This document shows positions 55,656 through 64,000 of a DNA stretch of 64,000 nucleotides, piece by piece. The first letter of the stretch is position 1. The number at the start of each line of letters is the position of its first letter. The notes beneath the pieces were generated by a model that saw only the letters and a program-made list of their open reading frames with translations, made no database searches and had not been told where the DNA came from. The stretch comes from Aquarana catesbeiana (Eukaryota; Chordata; Amphibia; Anura; Ranidae): contig NC_133333.1 in NCBI RefSeq assembly GCF_042186555.1, forward strand, positions 217,817,022-217,881,021, written 5' to 3'. A program made the position numbers and the translations under genes.

Positions 55656-56019
55656 AAAACATTTAGTCATACACAAGGCTTGTCAAGGGAAGCTACAAAT
55701 ACTTGTACAGCGGAGTTACACAAGGGAGAGCGTCATGTCAAAATTGCAAATGTCAGCCCAGATTTTCAGATCCTCTTCTCAGCAAGGAACCCTGGTGATG
55801 TTCACCTGTCCTGACCACAACATGTTTGCTCTGATGTCACGTGTTCTTCGCTTAGTCATATGTGATAGTTATTCCCATTAACATGGAGGTATCTGAGAGG
55901 TGGTGTGTATAGTTTCTGAAATATGACTTGTACTCCAACTACAGCATTTCTCATGGCCGATTTTCTGATGGTGACAATAGTGGACCATGCCTGTGTAATG
56001 TCTGTTAAAACTTACACTT
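55656..56019. other. No gene recognised
   Basis: Nothing supportable seen. Confidence 0.3.
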
Positions 56020-56288
56020 GTAGTGTCCATGTGAAGCCCCTGTGACAGTTGGGGGACCCGGACAGAGAGTTGCCTTCACACCACAAAAATCCACTCCAAA
56101 TTAGTTCCGGGTGCGTTTGTTGGTCTCCTGTGAATTCCAGTGCCTTTTTGATGCGTTTTACCGCATTCCAGTGCAGAAAAAATGCAGCATATTCTATTCT
56201 TTTTTTTTTCTGGAACTGGAACGCCCTGGAACTGACTGCACTGGTGTGAACTATGCCATTGGAAACCATATAACTTACTTTCCATGCG
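56020..56288. repeat. Possible MITE remnant
   Basis: gttgccttcacaccac near 56070 and actggtgtgaactatgcc near 56240 are inverted. cattccagtgcagaaaa and ggaactggaacgcc recur inside. Its right edge is cut by the L1 fragment that follows. Confidence 0.45.
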
Positions 56289-56289
56289 T

Positions 56290-56763
56290 TTTATTTTTTA
56301 TTTTATTTTTTTTTGGAAATTCTTTTTATTGAATTAAAAAAGAATCGGTATACAAAACAAAGCCTATTGTGCATACCCAGGCTTAAACAACACAATTTAA
56401 CATCATAGCATACAAACACAATTAGTACGGATGCCCTCAGACAAGCAAGTATGCACTACTGGAGGCATAAAAATAACATAATTAGAGCATTTGTCCCACA
56501 TTTATTATGGAGACAGTGACGGAAGCCACCGTCTCTTTGGATTCAGTCCAGATGTCCCAGACCTTGGAGAACTTGGTAGGACATCCTCTAGACTCGTGTA
56601 TTTATAAAGTTGTACCATTTTGTTAACTATGGATTTCCAGAAATCGAATGTAAGGGCCTGCGGGAATTTCCAGTGTAGGAGAATACACTTACGAGCATAG
56701 AATAATAGCAATCCCAATAGAGTTCCCATAGCTCTGGAATGTAGCCAGCAAATGAGCAAGACC
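56290..56763 (-). mobile_element. L1 3' fragment, minus strand
   Basis: A T-rich run at 56287-56312 is the reversed poly(A) tail. On the minus strand 56759-56505 encodes FYARKCILLHWKFPQALTFD, then FWKSIVNKMVQLYKYTSLED and a stop, the C-terminal end of an L1 ORF2 family different from the nearby full-length copy. 5'-truncated. Confidence 0.7.
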
Positions 56764-56777
56764 CAGTATTCAAATGC

Positions 56778-56849
56778 TATGCGGCTGCTGATTGGTCAGC
56801 GCCACACATGTGACGGCGCCGACCAATTAAATTAGAATGCTCAGAAAAC
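56778..56849. repeat. Left remnant of a ~450-bp palindrome
   Basis: ctatgcggctgctgattggt, cagcgcca and gaccaatt are inverted relative to 63792-63847 (attctaattggtcagcgcca onward, ending gccgccgcatag). The L1 at 56850 separates this remnant from the rest. Its last 12 bases tgctcagaaaac are the left target duplication. Confidence 0.8.
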
Positions 56850-57595
56850 GGGGCGTGACCGGATGCGGCGGTGAGTGGAGGTGTGTGTGCTCCCTCCTCG
56901 CTTCGGCCCCTTGCTGCTATTGCTACTGCTAATGAGGTGATCCAGCGCTAGTCAGCGTCCACCCCTTCCCTGTTTGTCACAATTCCTGTCCCGCATGGTA
57001 TTCCTCCCCGCACAGCTCACCATCTGACGGGTCTCAGGAACGAGCGAGCCGGCGTCGTGCGGTGGAGTGGGAGAGGCGGACCGGCACAGGGAGGAGACTG
57101 ACGGCTGGCTCTGAGTGGCTCTGAGTGGCGGCGCCTTAGAGTTCACGTGCCGGTGGGTTGCTCGGCAACGGCCCTGCACTCTCGCGGGAGAGCCTTGCAG
57201 AGGGAGAAGCGCCGACAGCGGCTACAGATGAACTTGATGCCTATGTGGTGGATGTCCTAAACGGCACTAAACCAGTGAAAGACAACTGTGAGTAACCTGG
57301 ACTTGGCTGTTGGATAGCTGCATTATACCGCTAGGAATATACAGCGGTGCACCTGGTAAAATTTATCAGCTTTATTATACACTGGTCTTTCTTTATGCTG
57401 TATGGTATTGAAAAATGGAGGATCTGTTTAATGAAATATAAAGATAATATGTGACGGATGTGTAGCAGCACTTTGCTTTATTAAAGGAACTCTTTGCGAT
57501 TTGCGATTTTCTCGCTATTTTTAACCTGTCTGGCATCCCCTAAAGCAGCTCTCTACCTTTGCTGCCACACTGTGAGTTTTTGTGATCGTGGTAAT
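56850..57595 (+). promoter_or_regulatory. L1 5' UTR, likely internal promoter
   Basis: About 750 bp before ORF1. The first 350 bp are GC- and CpG-rich (gcgtgaccggatgcggcgg, ggcgtcgtgcggtgg, tctcgcgggag), in contrast to the AT-rich locus. L1 elements carry an internal RNA polymerase II promoter in this position. No TATA box is seen. Promoter function is inferred. Confidence 0.6.
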
Positions 57596-58672
57596 ATGAC
57601 TAGGAAAAAAGGGGAGGAACAGGTCCAACATACCCAGGAAAGCTCAGTAGCCCAAGCTACCCGTTCACTTAAAGAAAAGGGAAATCAGGCAACGTCTGCG
57701 AAGGCAGCGGCAGCCAAACTAGAAAAGTATGCACATGCTTCCTCGCACTCCCCAGCCATGGGTATCCATACATCCCAACCAGGAGGCACAGGGGATAGGA
57801 AAAGCGTAGGTAAAACCTCATCCACGCCATTAAACCCCGCTAAGGGGTCAAATAAAAAAAGCCCAGAGAAGACCTCATTGGGAAACATGTTAGAAGCTGT
57901 CCCTGCCCTCAATGAACCAAGTGAACCTGAGCCTACATTAAAAGAGGTGCTAAACGCAGTTAATTCATGTAGGGGCTCGCTGACTAGCCTGAATGACCAG
58001 CTAGGGGACCTTAAAGAAGAGTTACGCACCATGAGCCAAGAATTACAAAAAGCAGCGGAAAGGGCTACCATATTGGAGGAGAGGTTAAGTCAAGCTGAGG
58101 ATGTTTTGTACTCAATGCAACAACAATTTAAAATAATGCAAACTCAGCTGGATTTCTATAAGTCTAGAATGGATGAAACTGAGAACAGGCTACGGAGACA
58201 GAACGTGAGGGTACTGGGCCTCCCAGAGAATAGCGAAGGCCCCCGCCCTGAAGAATTTTTGGAAGGATGGTTGAGGGAGGTTTTTGGAGCGGAGTCTTTT
58301 TCCCGTTTTTTTTCTATTGAAAGGGCGCACAGAGTACCCACTAGGGCATCCGTATCAAGTACTCACCCTAGGCCCATGATCATGAAATTATTCATTTACA
58401 AGGATAAGGTGACAATAATGCAGAAATCCAGAGAGAAGAGGGATATTTTCTATAACGGAGCCCGAGTTTCATTGTACCCAGACTATTCCCCTGAGTTACA
58501 GAAGAAGAGGGCTGGATTTATGGATATTAAGCGCAATCTGCGAACTCTTAACATACCATATGCGCTACTGTATCCGGCACAACTGCGCATTGAAGCCTTA
58601 GGGGGGACACAATTCTTTGATACTGCAGACAAGGCCACAAAGTGGCTTGAAGATAATAGAAGGAACTTTTAG
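57596..58672 (+). CDS. L1 ORF1 protein (RNA-binding, coiled-coil/RRM), intact
   Basis: 358 residues from ATG at 57596 (MTRKKGEEQVQH) to TAG at 58670-58672. Longer upstream reading in frame is open but has no better ATG. Residues 1-110 are basic and Ser/Lys-rich, probably disordered. Residues ~115-200 form a coiled coil (LGDLKEELRTMSQELQKAAE, then ATILEERLSQAEDV). The RRM follows from ~202 (RQNVRVLGLPE) through FLEGWLREVFG, IERAHRV and RPMIMKLFIYKDK. The C-terminal domain ends with ALGGTQFFDTADKATKWLED. This is the order of L1 ORF1 proteins, which trimerise, coat the element RNA and act as chaperones in target-primed reverse transcription. No stop or frame change was found, so the product could be made if the element is transcribed. 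Confidence 0.88.
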   Translation: MTRKKGEEQVQHTQESSVAQATRSLKEKGNQATSAKAAAAKLEKYAHASSHSPAMGIHTSQPGGTGDRKSVGKTSSTPLNPAKGSNKKSPEKTSLGNMLEAVPALNEPSEPEPTLKEVLNAVNSCRGSLTSLNDQLGDLKEELRTMSQELQKAAERATILEERLSQAEDVLYSMQQQFKIMQTQLDFYKSRMDETENRLRRQNVRVLGLPENSEGPRPEEFLEGWLREVFGAESFSRFFSIERAHRVPTRASVSSTHPRPMIMKLFIYKDKVTIMQKSREKRDIFYNGARVSLYPDYSPELQKKRAGFMDIKRNLRTLNIPYALLYPAQLRIEALGGTQFFDTADKATKWLEDNRRNF

Positions 58673-59340
58673 AGCTGGATCATATTGAGTGAAATTAATG
58701 TGGACTTTTTTTTTTTTTTTTTTTTTGGCAGCGAGGGCTGGAGGGGGGAAGGGGATTGGTGAAAGTGTTAAATGAGAGTAGGTCAAGTGTGGAAGGTTGA
58801 GGTTGTTTTTCTTCTTTTTTTTCTTCTTAGAACACTAACGCATGAAATTAAGATGGGAGACGGGGTGGGGTTGGGGGGATGGAGGGTGGTGAAAGGGGGG
58901 TTGGAGGGGGGGAGGGAGCGTTGGAATGAGCACAGAGTTGGGGTTAGAATGGTCACAAAGTGTGCCCCTAGGGCGTGCCAAGTTAGGCTTGGGGGAAGGA
59001 GGGAGGGATTGAAGAAGGGTAGAGGGAAGTAAGGGGTTCAAATAATAAGTAAGAGTCACAAAAAGAGTTTAAAAGAAAACACAGTTTACGGAGGCACTTC
59101 TACACAGTTAAGAAACATAAAGCAAGGGTAGTACTAAGGGTAGTAACTGAGCTAGAGGTGGAAACGACATTAAAAGATAGACACGTTAGTCAGGGTGATT
59201 ATGGCAGAAAGCACAGGAGCTCTTTTGGTCATTTAAAACATTTTTTTCTTCTTGTTTTCTTTTTGTTTGGCCAATTGATTTAAGGGGCAATATGTTATCT
59301 TTCTCTTTTTTTTCTTATTAATGATCATTTTTTATTGCTA
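58673..59340 (+). other. L1 inter-ORF spacer
   Basis: 668 bp without coding capacity. A T run lies at 58706-58726, a purine-rich tract with ggggtggggttggggggatg at 58861-59030, and T-rich runs near 59240-59330. The long spacer and G-rich block are unlike the short spacer of mammalian L1. How ORF2 is translated is not evident. Confidence 0.55.
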
Positions 59341-60171
59341 ATGATGCCCAGTATTGTAGGTGTAAGTTCATGGAATATTAGGGGTATGGGCGACCCCATT
59401 AAGAAAGCTGCTGTATTTACTGAGTTGGAGTCCCACGGCTCGGGTTTGATATGCCTCCAGGAGACCCACCTAACCAATGTGACCAAACTATTAATTAGAA
59501 ATAGGAAATTTCAAGCTCAGTACCACTCAGCGTATTCATCTTATTCAAGGGGGGTTAGTATACTGGTAAAAAAAGAGGTGTTGTTCTCCTGCAGGGATGT
59601 CAAAATCGACCCAATGGGTTGCTATGTATTTTTATACTGCTTTATAGAGGGATACCCATTTATTATAGCCAACCTGTATATTCCCCAACCTTTTAAATTG
59701 GAAATTTTGTATTGCTTGCTGGAGTACGTTGAGGGCAAAGCTGATGTTCCAATTATAATAATGGGCGACTTTAATATGGTCTTGGACAGCTCCCTGGACA
59801 GGTTTCCGCCTGGGCCCAGGCAGTCAGGGGTGCCTGGAGGGCGGTTGGCTCAGTTCCTGGAGGAGGTTGGGTGGTGCGACCTCTGGAGAGCCCGGAACCC
59901 AGAGTCACGGCGATACTCCTGTTTCTTGGGGTCGCACCACACACTTTCTAGAATTGACCTAGTAATAGGAAACCAAGCAGCACAACCCATTATAGATAAG
60001 ATGGAATACCAGCCGAGGGGGATCTCGGACCACTCCCCCCTGACGCTGAAGATAAAAATCCACAATAGGTACATACAGAGGGCCTGGGCTTTAAACCCGG
60101 TATGGTTGGAGATTATAAAGGGACAGGTAGACATTTCTGCAAAATTAGAAGAGTACATTGTAAATAATTAA
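59341..60171 (+). pseudogene. L1 ORF2, endonuclease part (ends at a premature stop)
   Basis: ATG at 59341 opens an apurinic/apyrimidinic-type endonuclease. SSWNIRGMG gives catalytic Asn12, LICLQETH gives Glu41, IIIMGDFN gives Asp143 and Asn145, SRIDLVIG follows near 204, and SDHSPLTL gives the Asp230-His231 pair. All catalytic residues are present, so the nuclease domain itself looks intact. It would nick target DNA to prime reverse transcription. Translation meets TAA at 60169-60171, but the same frame then continues with the linker GTASEGMVWDSLKAFL, showing that the stop is a point change in a once-continuous ORF2. About 50 bases later the frame changes. The RT follows in another frame from 60227. 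Confidence 0.85.
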
Positions 60172-60226
60172 GGCACAGCGTCAGAGGGGATGGTTTGGGA
60201 CTCCCTAAAGGCATTCCTTAGGAGGG

Positions 60227-63094
60227 GTGCTTATACAGCAGGTTTCACGGGTTAAGAAACACTCGAAGGTAGAGAGCAAACGGATTAAAGAAGAAGTATT
60301 GAAACTGGAGAGGCGGTATGTGGGGGATCCAAGCCTGGAAAATCAGGAGTTATGGTTAAAAAAGCAGCGGGAGTATAAGATTGATACAATTAGAAATGCC
60401 GAGAATAGGAGACTATTCCAGAAGCAGAAGTGCTTTGGAGAAGGAGAGAGGGTTGGTCGTATGCTGGCACTGTTGGTCAACACCAACTCTCCCTCCTCAC
60501 CACTGGCTATGATTAGGACCACTACTGGAGAAATTTCATCTGACCCTTTGAAAGTCAAAGAAACATTCTTTAATTACTACAGGGATCTATATAAGTCACA
60601 GCATAGATTAGAATTAAATGAAATGGAAAAATTCCTGGAGAATGTCCAACTGCCGACACTTCCGGATAAGGATAGAGCCGACCTGGAAGCCCCTATAACC
60701 CTCGAAGAATTAAAACAAGCAGTAGCAAACATGCCTAACCAAAAATCCCCTGGCCCGAACGGTTTACCCGTGGAAGTCTATAAGCAATTTGGTGCAGTGA
60801 TGTTACCAGCGCTTTTGGAAACACTGAACTGGGCACTTATAGAAGGAAGGTTACCCTCTTCGATGTTAGAGGCTAACATAATATTGATACCGAAAGAGGG
60901 GAAAGACCATCTTGACCTATCTTCATATAGGCCAATCTCACTCCTCTGTTCTGACATTAAGATCTTGGCAAAAATAATGGCAACCAGACTAAATAAAAGT
61001 ATCTCGGGCTTGGTGCACTCGGACCAATCGGGATTTATTCCTAACAGGTCCGCTAGTGTAAATATTAGACGGATGTACTTGGCCCTCCAGTCCCCAGCAG
61101 GGGGAAAAGCCCCTAGGGCGATACTGTCCTTGGACATCGCCAAGGCATTTGATAGCTTGGAATGGGACTACCTCCGGTGGGTACTGGAGAGACTTAGGTT
61201 TGGCCCCACGTTCATAAGATGGGTGAAAATATTATACTCTCATCCAATTGCTAGAATAAAGTTAAATAATGACTTTTCTGAATTCCTGCCTCTTGAGAGA
61301 GGGACAAGGCAGGGGTGCCCATTGTCACCCCTGCTGGTTGCCCTAGCTATGGAGCCGCTCGCGAAAGTAGTTAGAACATCAGCCGGGGTGCAAGGTTTTA
61401 GGAGAAGCAATGGGGAAGACAAAATTGCGTTATATGCAGATGACGTGCTACTGTTTTTAGGGGACACGGGGCCATCAGTAGGAAAAGTGATCCAACTTGT
61501 GGAAAGGTTTGGAAAACTATCAGGCCTTGTAGTTAATTGGGGTAAATCTATGCTTCTACCAATTGATTCAACTAATAATGCCCCGACTGGCTGCATGACT
61601 AGGGTAAGGGTAACAGAGAAAATGAGGTATCTGGGTATAGTGGTATCTAGCGATCCATATCAATATATTGAAGATAACCTAGCCCCTTTATTGGAAAAAT
61701 TTAAAAGGAAAAGCGACATTTGGGGCAAATTTCCTCTTTCTATGGCAGGTAGAGTTAACTTAATCAAAATGGTATGGATGCCACAACTTTTGTACGTACT
61801 CCATAACTCCCCGGTATGGATTGGGAAGAAGTGGTTTTTGAAAATAAATACCCTATTTAGAGAACTAATCTGGAGGAAAGGGCAGGCAGGGATTAGTCTG
61901 CAAACGTTACAGCGCCCTACCAGGGAGGGGGGATTAGCAGTGCCCCAACCATACAACTATTTCCTTGCTGCTCAGTTGCAGCATATAGGGGGATGTGAGA
62001 CCCAGGACTGGAGGGACCCTAGTGGGAAAATCATGTTGCAGGATAGTCCGCATAAATCCTTGATAGAGGCATTGGAGGCCGGGTCACTGCAGAACGGCCC
62101 CCCAACATGCAGATTAGTTAATAAAGTGTGGCAGATGACTAAATGGATCATGGGGTACAGAGGGCTCACGGAATTCTCGCCTATATGGCATAACAAATAT
62201 TTGCCGGAATTGACAGCCATGGGAAAAAGCAGGTCTTGGGAATACCATGCAATAAACAGGTTGGCTCAGTTGTACAAGGACAAGAAAACGCTAAAATCCT
62301 TTACTGAGCTTAGGAGTGAATATGAAATCCCAAAAATAACATTTTACTGCTATCTACAGGTTAGGCATGCTTTGGGCAGTCAATTTAAGAACTGTCCACC
62401 TGTATGGTGTGAAATCCCTTTTTTGGAAAGTATTGTTAGAGCAAATTGTACCAAAGGCCTGATAACAAAGATATATGAGCAACTGTTTGAAAAACTACTT
62501 GCCCCGCAGATGACCATGGGAGTTAGGGCGAGATGGGAGGCAGATGTGGGGGAGATTACAGACGACCAGTGGAAGAAGATTTTGGAGTCTAGCCCGCTGG
62601 TGTCTGTTTCTCCGTCACAGCAGGCTTCGCACCTCCTCCTACTACATAGAGCCTACTACACCCCAAAGAGGTTATACAAATTTGGCAATAGACTAGATGA
62701 TAAATGCCCCAGGTGCCTAGACACCGGTGACCTTGTACACATGATGTGGCGGTGCCCAAAACTAGCGAGATATTGGGGAGTGATAGTAAAGACTATAGAA
62801 GCTAGGTGGAAAATTAGCCTAACGTTGGAGGCTAAGGTATGCATCCTCGGCCTGACAGGGGAGAATTTAGGGTGCAATGATACTAGGATTGCTGTAGGGA
62901 GATGCCTCTACCAGGCAAGGAAACTGATAGCCCAAGCGTGGCTTTCGGCCACACCTCCAACTCCGGAGGAGTGGACCGAAGTAATGAATAAGCTGGTGTG
63001 GATGGAAAAAACAACGTATATTAGAAGGGGTGGCTATGGTAAATTTGTAAAGATTTGGAGACCATGGTTAACCTGGATGGGCGTTTCACCTTGA
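60227..63094 (+). pseudogene. L1 ORF2, reverse transcriptase and C-terminal part
   Basis: A 955-residue continuous frame. It starts in the linker (VSRVKKHSKVESKRIKEEV), with no natural start here; the G run at 60224-60227 is where the frame departs from the endonuclease part. The RT motifs are in order: NQKSPGPNGLPVEVYKQF (~res. 167), SSYRPISLLCSDIKILAK (~229), SDQSGFIPNRSA, SLDIAKAFDSLEWDYL with Asp303, RGTRQGCPLSPLL, ALYADDVLLFL with YADD at 403-406 (61433-61444), and LVVNWGKSMLLP. A long helical C-terminal region follows, then a CCHC zinc knuckle with Cys827, Cys830, His838 and Cys843. The end is GYGKFVKIWRPWLTWMG and TGA at 63092-63094. All polymerase residues are preserved, but the upstream stop and frame change uncouple it from ORF2 translation. 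Confidence 0.88.
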
Positions 63095-63456
63095 GATGCA
63101 GAGGAACTGATATCTTATGCATGTGAGAATATAGTCTATAGAAGTAAGGTGTTGTGAGGAAAGGGATTTGGGATAGAGTACTAGTTAGACTGATAACATT
63201 TCCTGCTAAACTCCCTGCTTGGGTGGGGTGGGGGGCGGGTAATCTTGGGTGGGGTGGGAGCGGGCGGGGGAGGGGTAGATGTAACACAAGGGATTGATGG
63301 GAGGGGGAAAAAAGAAAGTAAGGGGTAAAAAGGAAAATGTAAACTCTTTCTATGGATACCTATAGTAGTATTTATTAATTAATAACTTATATGTTTCTGT
63401 AAATGTGCCTGTATTGGTATACGTGTACTGCACCACAATTTATTAATAAAGAACAT
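63095..63456 (+). other. L1 3' UTR with G-rich block and AATAAA
   Basis: gggtggggtggggggcggg at 63220-63238 and a further G-rich tract at 63249-63276 resemble the polypurine block of L1 3' UTRs. AATAAA sits at 63445-63450, six bases before the right target duplication. No poly(A) stretch follows. Confidence 0.7.
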
Positions 63457-63847
63457 TGCTCAGAAAACAGGAGATTGCTGCGGTCGAGGTCAGCAGGACC
63501 GGAGGGGGGGGGGGGGGGCAGGGAGGGGTCCTGTGTAAGTTCACCTTACAGATTTTTCTGTAAAGGTGAACTTACTAAGTGTATTTGTTGGGTCATGACT
63601 GTCTCGGTGCCCTTATCCATTAATGTTCAAACATCAATGGATAAGGGCAGCGAGACAATCCTGACCCAACAAATACACTTAGTAAGCTCACCTTTACAGA
63701 AAAATCTGGTAGGTGAACTTACACAGGACCCCTCTCCGCTCCCCCCTGGTCCTGCTGACCTAGACCGCGGCAATCTCCCGTTTTTGGAGCATTCTAATTG
63801 GTCAGCGCCACCCATGGGTGGTGCTGACCAATCAGCCGCCGCATAGT
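63457..63847. mobile_element. Right part of ~450-bp foldback element
   Basis: The centre is at 63628/63629: gcccttatccat (63609-63620) pairs with atggataagggc (63637-63648) with almost no loop. Pairing runs outward: tgacccaacaaatacac with gtgtatttgttgggtca, tttacagaaaaatct with agatttttctgtaaa, and gagattgctgcggtc with its near complement gaccgcggcaatctc. Outer arm sequence 63792-63847 pairs with 56778-56837, now beyond the L1. No gene; class unknown. Confidence 0.85.
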
Positions 63848-63933
63848 CCATCCTGTCAGCTGGAAAGAAGACGCGTGGATGCCGAGGGGATTTCTATGCC
63901 CCGGACTCCTGATGCGGATATACCGGAGCTCAG
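63848..63933. other. Spacer between foldback copies
   Basis: 86 bp, ccatcctgtcagctgg to ccggag, with no recognised feature. Confidence 0.4.
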
Positions 63934-64000
63934 AACGGGAGATTTCCGCGGTCCAGGTCAGCAGGACTGGGGGGAGGGGTGAGGAACGGGTCCTGTGTAA
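63934..64000. repeat. Start of a second foldback copy, cut by the window edge
   Basis: gctcagaacgggagatttcc, gcggtccaggtcagcagg and gggtcctgtgtaa repeat the inner left arm of the foldback element (63458-63540) in the same orientation. Differences are few. The remainder lies outside the window. Confidence 0.75.

Larger units (their letters stand above)
56850..63456 (+). mobile_element. Full-length L1 non-LTR retrotransposon
   Basis: The 12-mer tgctcagaaaac lies exactly at both sides (56838-56849, 63457-63468). Layout: GC-rich 5' UTR, ORF1, a 668-bp spacer with a T run and G-rich purine block, ORF2 with endonuclease, RT and C-terminal zinc knuckle, and a 3' UTR with a G-rich block and AATAAA. 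At 6.6 kb it is the size of vertebrate L1. There is no appreciable poly(A) tail before the right duplication. Confidence 0.92.

Noticed and set aside
57685..58071. Minus-strand open frame within L1 ORF1
   Set aside because: Antisense shadow of a well-supported plus-strand gene.
1..64000. CRISPR arrays, bacterial operons or phage genes
   Set aside because: No short identical direct repeats with unique spacers and no prokaryotic gene structure. The sequence is eukaryotic.

Overview
The window reads as nuclear DNA of an anuran amphibian, most likely a ranoid frog. It has one spliced protein-coding exon and no operons, Shine-Dalgarno sites or CRISPR arrays. It carries CR1 ending in the TTACATAG tail, tRNA-derived V-SINEs, full-length L1, DIRS, hAT, Tc1 and many TTAA-bounded short elements, a mix I associate with frog genomes. 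The assignment comes from repeat families recognised by eye, not from a database search.

The only host coding sequence I can support is a terminal exon at 10736-11027 on the plus strand. It has a good splice acceptor, about 96 codons and a stop, followed by an AT-rich probable 3' UTR. I could not name the gene, and no upstream exon is visible in the 10.7 kb before it. A second 3'-UTR-like stretch with an ATTAAA signal and GT-rich downstream sequence lies at 23570-23990. It may be the distal end of the same transcript.

The rest is mostly transposon layers. From 1 to 10 kb there is a minisatellite, palindromic MITEs and several TTAA-bounded elements, one of which (5701-6842) contains a MITE, a CR1 fragment and a SINE. 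From 12 to 28 kb there are hAT and Harbinger-like MITEs, TTAA elements, a ~43-bp minisatellite and a young hAT MITE with a perfect 8-bp target duplication (27288-27884). From 28.4 to 30.7 kb a V-SINE abuts a 5'-truncated CR1 with a degenerate reverse transcriptase. From 32.0 to 39.0 kb a ~400-bp palindrome precedes a 6.4-kb hAT transposon (32597-39038) with an 8-bp duplication, a decayed BED/hAT transposase, tandem repeats near both ends and a nested TTAA element. From 42.9 to 48.4 kb lie a decayed Tc1 element, a Harbinger-like MITE, a Tc1-like fragment and a DIRS element that has lost its reverse transcriptase. From 48.8 to 55.7 kb there are two TTAA elements each split by a retroposon, then further MITEs. 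From 56.8 kb to the end a 6.6-kb full-length L1 (56850-63456) has a 12-bp target duplication and splits an older ~450-bp palindrome.

Functionally, autonomous families with recognisable enzymes (L1, CR1, hAT, Tc1, DIRS) lie among non-autonomous elements that depend on such enzymes in trans. L1 ORF1 is intact. L1 ORF2 has one nonsense codon and one frame change near the endonuclease/RT boundary. The other transposases and polymerases are multiply broken. I found no convincing new biological system. The most informative features are the datable nested insertions and a few elements I could not place in a family.
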